DNA from: Gammaproteobacteria bacterium
Lineage (GTDB): Bacteria > Pseudomonadota > Gammaproteobacteria > Burkholderiales > Gallionellaceae
Assembly: GCA_018814405.1 (NCBI GenBank)
Contig: JAHIZO010000004.1
Location: 1 to 64,000 of the forward strand
DNA length: 64,000 bases
Direction of reading: 5' to 3'
A model generated the notes under the pieces. It ran no database searches. It was not told the origin of the DNA and saw only the letters and a program-made list of their open reading frames with translations. Positions 1 to 6,937 of the stretch are shown here, piece by piece. Position numbers and translations under genes: made by a program. How positions within the stretch are numbered: the first letter of the stretch is position 1; every line of letters begins with the position of its first letter.

Positions 1-240
1 AAAAAGCCAGCAGCCAAAAAAGTTGCAGCCAAGAAGAAAGTAGCAGCTAAAAAGCCAGCAGCCAAAAAAGTTGCAGCCAAGAAGAAAGTAGCAGCTAAAA
101 AGCCAGCAGCCAAAAAAGTTGCAGCCAAGAAGAAAGTAGCAGCTAAAAAGCCAGCAGCTAAAAAAGTTGCAGCCAAGAAGAAAGTAGCAGCTAAAAAGCC
201 AGCAGCCAAAAAAGTCGCAGCTAAGAAGCCGGTAGCTAAG
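1..240 (+). repeat. 48-bp coding minisatellite
   Basis: Copies of a 48-base unit start at positions 1, 49, 97 and 145 with almost no change, and a fifth from 193 decays part-way. The unit encodes 16 residues, so copy-number change keeps the frame. Beyond about 230 only looser AAKKP-type repeats remain. Confidence 0.9.
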
Positions 241-348
241 AAAGCAGCAGCTAAAAAGCCAGCAGCGAAAAAAGTCGCAGCTAAGAAGCCAGCAGCTCGC
301 AAAGCCGCAGCTAAGAAGGTTGCAGGAAAAGGCATTCTCGGCGCCTGA
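1..348 (+). CDS. Histone H1-like Lys/Ala-rich DNA-binding protein, C-terminal part
   Basis: Frame 1 is open from the window edge to a TGA at 346-348 and encodes 115 residues made almost only of Lys, Ala, Val and Pro, with repeats such as [16 protein letters not shown]. This is the composition of the basic tails of bacterial H1-like/AlgP-like proteins, which bind DNA through charge. The last residues (AGKGILGA) leave the repeat. The start lies outside the window, so length and any N-terminal domain are unknown. It has no ATG in view and could be missed by a gene finder that requires a start. Confidence 0.75.
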   Translation, partial: KKPAAKKVAAKKKVAAKKPAAKKVAAKKKVAAKKPAAKKVAAKKKVAAKKPAAKKVAAKKKVAAKKPAAKKVAAKKPVAKKAAAKKPAAKKVAAKKPAARKAAAKKVAGKGILGA

Positions 349-375
349 GTTCGGTAGATTTGGGCGGGCGCCGAG
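337..375. other. Inverted repeat at the end of the H1-like gene
   Basis: CTCGGCGCC (337-345) pairs with GGCGCCGAG (367-375) across a 21-base loop that holds the stop codon. No T-run follows directly, so a terminator role is only possible. The rest of 376-536, up to the end of the converging mgtE, shows nothing else recognisable. Confidence 0.35.
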
Positions 376-536
376 CGGTTGCGTTTCGCCCTTTCTACCT
401 TTCTTGCTTCATGCGGGGTCTTTGAACTTCACGCAATTTCATTGCGCGGTGTTTCGTATTGCATATTCTGAATAGATATTATGGACGCGCTCCAAGCGTG
501 TCTTGTTGTTGCGTCTGTTTGATGCAGCGCAAGCGT

Positions 537-1988
537 TCAGATCAGGAAGATCGTGGCCAGCCCAAGGAAGATAAAAAAGCCCCCACTGTCCGTGATAGCG
601 GTCAGTAGCACGCTTGCTCCGATAGCTGGATCACGCCCCAGTCGTTGCATCATCAGCGGTATGCCGATACCGACCAGTGCGCCGAGTGTCAGGTTGAGCA
701 TCATGGCTGCTGTCATGACGATCCCAAGCGCGATGCTGTGATACAGGAAGTACGCAAACAGTCCAGCAAAGCCTCCCCATACCAAACCATTCAGTCCGCT
801 GATAGCCAGTTCTTTCAGCATCAGGCGTTTAGCATTGTTTTGGTTGATCTGCCCGAGTGCAAGCGAACGGATGATGATGGTCGTCGTCTGGTTGGCAGAA
901 TTTCCGGCGATCCCTGCAACGATAGGCATCAGTGCCGCCAGCGCGACCATCTGCGCGATGCTTTGTTCGAATCCGCTGATCACGCGTGAGGCAAAGAAGG
1001 CGGTCGCCAGATTCAGTGCCAGCCAAGGTCCGCGGTTTTGTGCAGACTTCCACACCGAAGCGAAGATATCTTCCTCTTCGAGCAGACCGGCCTGGTTCAG
1101 CAGTTCGGTATCTGATTCCTCACGGATGTAATCGAGCACCACGTTCACAGTCACACGGCCGAACAACTTGCCGTCTTCATTGACGACCGGCGCGGACACC
1201 AGGTCGTAGCGCTCGAATGCCTGGGCGGCATGCTCTGCCTTTTCATCGGGATGTAACTGGATGACGTCGGTGATCATTAACTGACCGACCACCGCATCCG
1301 GTTCGTTCACCACGATCAGATTGATCGGTAACACACCTTTGAAGCGCTCATCACGATCTACCACGAATACCTGGTCGGTGTGATCGGGTAGTTCGTCGAG
1401 GCGACGCAGGTAACGCGACACGGTTTCCAGCGTCACGTCTTCCCGCACATGCACGATGTTGAAATCCATCAGTGCACCGACGGAATCTTCCGGATAGGAC
1501 ATCGCTGCGCGCAGTTGCTCGCGCTCTTCGATCGGCAGCGACTTGAACACATCACGGATAACATGTTGCGGCAGATCTGGAGCAAGGTCGGCGATCTCGT
1601 CGGTGTCGAGCTGTTCGGCCGCTTCGCGTAGCTCTTCGCGGCTCATGGTGGCGATCAGCGATTCTCGTACCGAGTCGGAAACCTCGATCAGGATCTCGCC
1701 GTCGCGGTTGGCTTTGACAAGATTCCACACCAGCTGACGATGCTCGAGCGGCAACGATTCCAGAATGTAGGCGATGTCAGCAGAGTGTAATTCTTCGAGT
1801 TTGTCGCTCAGCTCGGCCAGATGTCGCTTGTGCAGCATCTTGTCCAGCAACTCGTGGCGTTCGTCGCGGGGTAGCTCCTGATTGTGAACAACGGTTTCCA
1901 CCAGCGCCTGCTTATCCAGCAGGCGCTGAACCTGGTGCAGATGTTCCTGCACGTTATCGGTGTAGTGGTGTTCGTGATTCTCGGTCAT
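537..1988 (-). CDS. mgtE: Magnesium transporter MgtE
   Basis: A 483-residue protein, normal for MgtE, a Mg2+-gated channel of the inner membrane. The first ~300 residues are cytoplasmic: a helical MgtE-N domain of short repeats (about 50-150) and a CBS pair (about 160-285), which sense intracellular Mg2+. The last ~170 residues are hydrophobic and form the membrane pore; GIAGNSANQTTT matches the conserved pore region and the C-terminus ends in AITDSGGFFIFLGLA. The ATG follows an AGGTG-like site. It is separated from mtgA by about 50 bases and transcribed the same way, converging on the H1-like gene. Confidence 0.95.
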   Translation of the reverse strand: MTENHEHHYTDNVQEHLHQVQRLLDKQALVETVVHNQELPRDERHELLDKMLHKRHLAELSDKLEELHSADIAYILESLPLEHRQLVWNLVKANRDGEILIEVSDSVRESLIATMSREELREAAEQLDTDEIADLAPDLPQHVIRDVFKSLPIEEREQLRAAMSYPEDSVGALMDFNIVHVREDVTLETVSRYLRRLDELPDHTDQVFVVDRDERFKGVLPINLIVVNEPDAVVGQLMITDVIQLHPDEKAEHAAQAFERYDLVSAPVVNEDGKLFGRVTVNVVLDYIREESDTELLNQAGLLEEEDIFASVWKSAQNRGPWLALNLATAFFASRVISGFEQSIAQMVALAALMPIVAGIAGNSANQTTTIIIRSLALGQINQNNAKRLMLKELAISGLNGLVWGGFAGLFAYFLYHSIALGIVMTAAMMLNLTLGALVGIGIPLMMQRLGRDPAIGASVLLTAITDSGGFFIFLGLATIFLI

Positions 1989-2039
1989 GGCGCACCTGGA
2001 AAAATTGCGCGCTATTGTAAGGAAAATAGCCTGGGGATG

Positions 2040-2726
2040 TCAGGGTATCTCTGCATCCGGCATGCGATCCAGGATGATCAGCGTCTTGTACAACATGCCG
2101 TTGGACTGCCGGTGGCGATCGTAATATTTAGGATTAGGAACCATGGCAGCGAGTCTGGCTGCCTGCTCGGCCGAGAGCTTGGCGGCGCTAATGCCAAAGT
2201 AATGTCGTGCCGCAGCCTCGGCACCGAACACACCGTCTCCCCATTCGATCACATTCAGATAGATCTCGAAGATGCGCTGTTTGTCCATCACCGCTTCCAG
2301 CATCAGTGTGATGATGATCTCCTCACCCTTGCGCCACGGTGTGCGCTTGGTGGAAAGGAACAGGTTCTTTGCCAGTTGCTGGCTGATGGTAGAACCGCCG
2401 GCGACGATCCGGCCTTGCTTCAGATTCTTCTTGTACGCCTTCTGGATGCCGTCCCAGTCGAAGCCTTCATGGTCGACGAACTTCGCATCCTCGGCGGCGA
2501 TGAGCGCGCGCTTGAGATTGCTGGATATCTTTTTATATGGCACCCACTTGTGTTTCAGCGTGGCTTTGGGATTCTTGTCCTGCATCACCTGCAGATGGTC
2601 TGCCATGAATGCGCTGGAGGCGGGATCGAATTTGATCCACCAGCAGATATGGGCGAACAGCCAGAGCTGATACAGCACGAACAGCAGAAGCAGCGCCAGC
2701 ACAGCGCGCCAGATGAGTTTGCGCAT
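2040..2726 (-). CDS. mtgA: Monofunctional biosynthetic peptidoglycan transglycosylase
   Basis: A 228-residue GT51-family glycosyltransferase that polymerises lipid II into glycan strands. One N-terminal membrane helix (about 8-28) anchors it in the inner membrane with the enzyme in the periplasm. The family signatures are present: EDAKFVDHEGFDW around the catalytic Glu and GGSTISQQLAKNLFLS. There is no transpeptidase domain, as expected for MtgA. The start lies 5 bases after the aroE stop, so aroE-mtgA is likely one transcript, a common proteobacterial order. Confidence 0.95.
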   Translation of the reverse strand: MRKLIWRAVLALLLLFVLYQLWLFAHICWWIKFDPASSAFMADHLQVMQDKNPKATLKHKWVPYKKISSNLKRALIAAEDAKFVDHEGFDWDGIQKAYKKNLKQGRIVAGGSTISQQLAKNLFLSTKRTPWRKGEEIIITLMLEAVMDKQRIFEIYLNVIEWGDGVFGAEAAARHYFGISAAKLSAEQAARLAAMVPNPKYYDRHRQSNGMLYKTLIILDRMPDAEIP

Positions 2727-2731
2727 GGAAG

Positions 2732-3553
2732 TTACGGGCGCAGAGTGTTGAGAACGGCGCGAGTGTCCGGTCGCACGCCACGCCAGATGAAAAATGCTTC
2801 GGCAGCCTGTTCCACCAGCATGCCGAGTCCATCTGCCACTTGCGCGCCGTGTTCACGTGCGAACGCCATGAAGGGCGTTTCCCGGCCGTACATCATGTCG
2901 TAGGCGAGGGCATCAGGTGCGAAGATAGAGTCGGGCAGCGGAATGTCTCCGCCCGTCAGACCTGTAGATGTAGCATTGATGACGATGTCGAATTGCTCGT
3001 TCCTAAGAGCACCGAATTCGGCAGCTTTGACTGAGAAGTGCCGGAAGTTGGCATGTTCAGTAACCGTCTTCTGCAGTTTGATCGCCTTTTCGAGTGTGCG
3101 GTTGTAAATCGCCAGTGGTGCCTGCGACGCTTCCAGTAATGGATGTAGCACGCCTTGTGCTGCTCCACCAGCGCCGATCAGCAAAATACGTTTCCCATTG
3201 AGCTTGAAACGTTGATTGATCTCGATATCACGCACCAGTCCGGCGCCATCTGTGTTGTCGGCGTAAACCTTTTCATCCTTGAAACTGAGTGTATTGGTTG
3301 CCTCGGCATCAATGGAACGTGAGCTATGCTCATTGGCGAGTTTCCAAGCCTCCAGCTTGAACGGCACCGTCACATTGCAGCCCTTGTAACCCTCTGCGCG
3401 CAGTCGTTCGATGGTCGCGCCGAATCCATCCAGCGGCGCTTCGATGGCTTCATAGCTGATGTCTTGGCCGGTCTGTTCGGCGAACAGGCGGTGGATCAGC
3501 GGCGACTTGCTGTGCGAGATGGGGTTGCCGATGACGGCGTAACGGTCGGTCAT
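2732..3553 (-). CDS. aroE: Shikimate dehydrogenase (NADP+)
   Basis: A 273-residue enzyme reducing 3-dehydroshikimate to shikimate in aromatic amino-acid synthesis. The substrate-binding domain carries NPISHSKSPLIH near the N-terminus and NVTVPFK with the catalytic Lys; NTDGAGL follows, then the glycine-rich nucleotide loop GAGGAAQGV and NATSTGL. Length and motif order match AroE rather than the YdiB or RifI paralogues. It is the first gene of the aroE-mtgA pair. A gap of about 40 bases separates it from the upstream permease gene on the same strand. Confidence 0.95.
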   Translation of the reverse strand: MTDRYAVIGNPISHSKSPLIHRLFAEQTGQDISYEAIEAPLDGFGATIERLRAEGYKGCNVTVPFKLEAWKLANEHSSRSIDAEATNTLSFKDEKVYADNTDGAGLVRDIEINQRFKLNGKRILLIGAGGAAQGVLHPLLEASQAPLAIYNRTLEKAIKLQKTVTEHANFRHFSVKAAEFGALRNEQFDIVINATSTGLTGGDIPLPDSIFAPDALAYDMMYGRETPFMAFAREHGAQVADGLGMLVEQAAEAFFIWRGVRPDTRAVLNTLRP

Positions 3554-3592
3554 GCTGGTATGGGAAGCGAAAGTTCGGCGGATTATAGCGGG

Positions 3593-4336
3593 TTAGTGCC
3601 GGGGTTTCAGAATGCTGAACAGCCCCCCGCAGACAGCCATCGCCCACACGATGGCCGCGCCCGCCGGCAAATCAAAACGGATCGATAACAGCAGGCCGAG
3701 CGCATAGCCCGCGATGCCGATGGCAAAAGCATAGCGCATGCGTTGCATGGAGAGACGATGTGTCGCCAGTGCAGGCACGATCAAGCTGGCGAACACCAGA
3801 TAGATGCCGACCAGTTGTACCGATGCGGTGATGGCGAGGGCGAACAGTGCGTAGAAACCGAACTCGCCCATGCACTGGCGGAACAACTGCCACACTGCGA
3901 GCAACGTGGCAGTGAGCAGCGCGGTGGCGACGAGTTGTTGCCCGTCCACCCACAGGATCTGCCCGACCAGCAGGTCTTGCAGATGTTCGCCCGCATGCAC
4001 GTCGCGACTGAGCAGCAGGATGCCTAGGCTGGCGGCGAGCACGAAGGTGAGGCCGATGACGGCTTCTTTCACATGCGGCACGCGCCGTTCTATCCAGGCC
4101 AGCAGGGCTGCACCGCATAGCGCACTGCTCGCGGCGACCCCCTGCACCAGCAGCGGCTGTCCCAGCAATCCCAATAACTCGGCGATGATCACACCCAGCC
4201 CCGCGATCTGTGCCACGGCCAGATCGGCGAAGATCACGCCGCGTTGCAGCACGCGCATGCCGAACGGGATGTGTGTGGACAGCACCAGCAGACCGGCGAT
4301 AAATGCGGGCAGCAGGATGTCGAGTTCGATGTTCAT
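3593..4336 (-). CDS. znuB: Zn/Mn-type ABC transporter permease
   Basis: A 247-residue polytopic protein of the ABC-3 permease family (ZnuB/MntB/TroC), which forms the inner-membrane channel of metal importers. The ATG at 4336 overlaps the stop of the binding-protein gene (ATGA) and is preferred over an upstream extension that is Arg-rich and unlike a membrane N-terminus. Family features include GVIFADLAVAQIAGLG and LVGIYLVFASLIVPALA. No ATPase gene (znuC-like) is adjacent, so the ATPase must be encoded elsewhere or shared. Zinc is the likeliest substrate; manganese is possible. Confidence 0.85.
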   Translation of the reverse strand: MNIELDILLPAFIAGLLVLSTHIPFGMRVLQRGVIFADLAVAQIAGLGVIIAELLGLLGQPLLVQGVAASSALCGAALLAWIERRVPHVKEAVIGLTFVLAASLGILLLSRDVHAGEHLQDLLVGQILWVDGQQLVATALLTATLLAVWQLFRQCMGEFGFYALFALAITASVQLVGIYLVFASLIVPALATHRLSMQRMRYAFAIGIAGYALGLLLSIRFDLPAGAAIVWAMAVCGGLFSILKPRH

Positions 4337-5229
4337 TGCAGTCCCTTCAGCAGCCTCGCGATCGTGTCGTCGAACAGCGCGTACAAGTCTTGCGCAGCGT
4401 CGCTGCCGCCTACGGTGTAGGGCAGTTCCACGGCGGCGATATGTGCGCGTTGCGCGATCCATGCCGAGGGCCGTTCACTCTGGTAGGCGGCGCGCAACAC
4501 CATCCGGGCGGGATGTTGCTGCAAGGTATCCAGCACTTGCGCCAGCCATGATGCGCTGGGTTCCATGCCCGGCTTGGGTTCCAGCACGGCCACTTCGTTC
4601 AGGCCCAGCCACTCGGTGAGATATGGGAAGCCCCTGTGTTGCACCACGACGGCGACCCCCTTGAGCGGGGCGGCTTGCTTCTCCCAGCGGGCGAGGGCGG
4701 CGCGCCACTTCTGTTCGAACGCGCTCAAACGTTGTTGATAGAGCGCTTTGTTGGCCGGGTCGCGTTGCATCATCTTTTGTGCGAGGGCGTGTGCGATAGG
4801 TAGGAAGTTGCGCGCGTCGGTCTGGATGTGCGGATTACCTTGTGCGTGCACATCGCCGTCACCGCGATCCAATCGCGTCGGAACTTCCAGCATATGCACG
4901 GCAGACGCGGCTTCGAAATATCCCTCGCCCCCTGGTTGCACGTTGGCGTTGCCAGATTCGCGCAGCACCACCGGCAGCCAAGCCATCTCCAACTCGGCAC
5001 CGGTGCACACCACCAAGTCGGCGCGACGTGCTTTGGCGATCAGGCTGGGACGCGCTTCGACGCGATGCGGGTCTTGCAATGCGCCGGTGGCGGTGTAGGT
5101 ATTGGCTTGGTCTCCGGCCAGTTCTTGTGTGAGCGCCGCCCACTCCGGTTCGCAGGCGAACACGTTGAGGGTGGCGTGCGCTGTGTTGCTGAGCAACAGA
5201 AAGACAAGCGTGCTGAAGATTTTGTTCAT
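4333..5229 (-). CDS. znuA: Metal ABC transporter substrate-binding protein (ZnuA-like)
   Basis: A 298-residue exported protein with a signal peptide (MNKIFSTLVFLLLSNTAHA). It looks like a cluster A-I (ZnuA/TroA) metal-binding protein: the DPHRVEARPS segment matches the first ligand region, and GNPHIQTD and QHRGFPYLTEWLGL supply further His ligands. The long His/Asp-rich loop of E. coli ZnuA is absent, so the metal is not certain. It is translationally coupled to the permease through ATGA at 4333-4336 and lies just downstream of an outer-membrane protein gene, suggesting one uptake operon. Confidence 0.85.
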   Translation of the reverse strand: MNKIFSTLVFLLLSNTAHATLNVFACEPEWAALTQELAGDQANTYTATGALQDPHRVEARPSLIAKARRADLVVCTGAELEMAWLPVVLRESGNANVQPGGEGYFEAASAVHMLEVPTRLDRGDGDVHAQGNPHIQTDARNFLPIAHALAQKMMQRDPANKALYQQRLSAFEQKWRAALARWEKQAAPLKGVAVVVQHRGFPYLTEWLGLNEVAVLEPKPGMEPSASWLAQVLDTLQQHPARMVLRAAYQSERPSAWIAQRAHIAAVELPYTVGGSDAAQDLYALFDDTIARLLKGLQ

Positions 5230-5238
5230 AACGTTCTC

Positions 5239-6426
5239 CTAGTAGCTGTGCGCGCCATGCGCGCCCAGGCTCATGAGGTATTGCACGAAGAACTGGTTGT
5301 CCGGCAGGCCTTGGCGCGAGTCGTCGCGCGCCAGTTGCAGACGGATGCGTGAGAACTCGCTGGTGCTGTAGTCCAGCATGAAAGTCGTGCGACTCGGTTT
5401 GAAGGCGTAGTCGGCGATGACGTTGCCTGCATTCGCCGCACCCACGCTGGCGATGCCGGGATCGAGACTGTCGTAGCGTAGTGCTGTACGCCAGTGGGGC
5501 TTGAACTGATACATGCCTTGCACATACCAGCCGCTTTGCGTAACGGTGTAGCTGTCGGTGATGTTCGCGCTTGCGGTGTCATAACTCAGATCACCGTTCT
5601 CGGTGCGGCGGAAATATTCGCCTTGCAGTTTCAGATAGCGTTCCTTGAGATTGCCGTTGGGCGCGTATTTCCACACCAGGTCCAGTCCGGCGGTGCGGCT
5701 GTCGCCGGTGAACTGGTTGGTGACGGCGTTGCCTTGCAGGTCGGGCACGTCGCTGCTTTCGCGTTCGATAGTGCGTGTGTGGTGCATTGAAAGACCGGCG
5801 CGCCAGCTCTGTTCGATACCGATGTCGTCGCCCACATGCACGAACAGCACCCCCGCGCCGCTGCCGTTCTTGGCGCGGTCACTGCCGGGGAAGCCGCGAC
5901 CTTTACCCATCTCGCCACCGAGCTCGACGAACATGTCGGTCGGGGCCAGCCATTTCAGTTGCACGCCGTCCTCGCCCAACTGGTTCTCCCACAGTGCGGC
6001 ATAGACCAGCGGTTGATCGACGAAGTCCCAGGCGTGCGCGTGCTGTTCGTTGAGGTAACCCAGACCGGAGAAGAAGCGGCCGAACTTGAGATTGAGGCCG
6101 TCGCCGAGCGAGGTGGTCTGCACGTAGGCGTTCTCGACGCTGATGCCGCCCGCGGGATCGAGCGCGAGCGTGGCGGCACCGCGAAACTGAGGGTCGATGT
6201 TGGCGGAGATGCCCATCTCCGATTCGCCGAGGTTGAAGCCCTGCTCGTGGCCGGGGGTGGGGTTCATGGCGAAGCCGGTGGCGGGCGTCGCCGGGTCTTG
6301 TTGCAGGCTGCCGTAGCTGCCGGAAAGGATGAGCGAGAACGCCGGATTGAAGGCGGACGCATTGTTGGCGGCGTAACCGGATTGGCATAGCAGCACAGCA
6401 GCACACAGGCTGATGGTTCTGAACAT
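5239..6426 (-). CDS. Outer-membrane beta-barrel protein linked to metal uptake
   Basis: A 395-residue protein with a signal peptide (ending near CQSGYAA). Alternating hydrophobic and polar segments rich in Gly, Tyr and Phe run through the whole chain, as in porins. Segments such as NAYVQTTSLGDGLNLKFGRF resemble zinc-operon outer-membrane proteins annotated in other proteobacteria, but I cannot name the family with certainty. AGGAG stands before the ATG. It ends 10 bases before the znuA-like start, so it probably supplies the outer-membrane step for the same metal. The C-terminus (AHGAHSY) lacks the classical terminal Phe. Confidence 0.7.
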   Translation of the reverse strand: MFRTISLCAAVLLCQSGYAANNASAFNPAFSLILSGSYGSLQQDPATPATGFAMNPTPGHEQGFNLGESEMGISANIDPQFRGAATLALDPAGGISVENAYVQTTSLGDGLNLKFGRFFSGLGYLNEQHAHAWDFVDQPLVYAALWENQLGEDGVQLKWLAPTDMFVELGGEMGKGRGFPGSDRAKNGSGAGVLFVHVGDDIGIEQSWRAGLSMHHTRTIERESSDVPDLQGNAVTNQFTGDSRTAGLDLVWKYAPNGNLKERYLKLQGEYFRRTENGDLSYDTASANITDSYTVTQSGWYVQGMYQFKPHWRTALRYDSLDPGIASVGAANAGNVIADYAFKPSRTTFMLDYSTSEFSRIRLQLARDDSRQGLPDNQFFVQYLMSLGAHGAHSY

Positions 6427-6487
6427 GGTTCACTCCTTGAATAGATGGTCGAACCTCGCCGCATCATGCGGCGAGGCAGATCGGGAT

Positions 6488-6793
6488 TCAGGCGGAGTGA
6501 GGCGGGGCGCGGGCCGCGAAGGCCGCAAGGGTGATCGGGTGCGGATCGTTGTGGGTGTTGCCGTACGTTGCAGTGAACGATGGGCTGAATTCGAAGTGCA
6601 CATCGCTGCTGCTGATCGCACTGCCGATCTGTGCATAACCGGCGCACAACTCGCACTGCGAATCATGCGGCAGTGACTGATCCTGTGTCTGTTCTGCCAG
6701 TACATGTGCGATGCCATGCGTCATCCCGCCCAGTTGTGTGAACAACAGGGCGAATGCGAGCAATATCGGCAGTAAAGGACGGGGTGTTTTCAT
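6488..6793 (-). CDS. Small exported CxxC protein (DUF2946-like)
   Basis: A 101-residue protein with an N-terminal hydrophobic segment (about 7-25) that is a signal peptide or anchor. After it comes a short periplasmic part with SQCELCAGYAQIGSA and several His residues. The CxxC pair within an HDSQCELC context resembles DUF2946-type proteins often found beside metal transport genes. A role in periplasmic metal handling is inference. It is the first gene of the metal group, about 60 bases upstream of the outer-membrane protein. I found no convincing Zur operator in the 140 bases between its start and the divergent gene. Confidence 0.65.
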   Translation of the reverse strand: MKTPRPLLPILLAFALLFTQLGGMTHGIAHVLAEQTQDQSLPHDSQCELCAGYAQIGSAISSSDVHFEFSPSFTATYGNTHNDPHPITLAAFAARAPPHSA

Positions 6794-6937
6794 GGCGGTG
6801 CCACCTTAACAAATAAGCCCATGTCATCGCAAGTGGGTAAGGCGCTGCTATCGAATGAAGGATATGGCATGCATAGGCGGTGAAGACTACAATCAACCTC
6901 AAGCGCTCGCGGTAAGAATGCGCTACCGGAGGAAGTC

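Noticed and set aside
1-240. CRISPR array suggested by regular repeats at the window start
   Set aside because: The units are tandem without spacers and are an open coding frame.
6794-6937. Zur or Fur operator in front of the metal operon
   Set aside because: Only short palindromes such as GCATGC are present; no match to the known Zur or Fur boxes.
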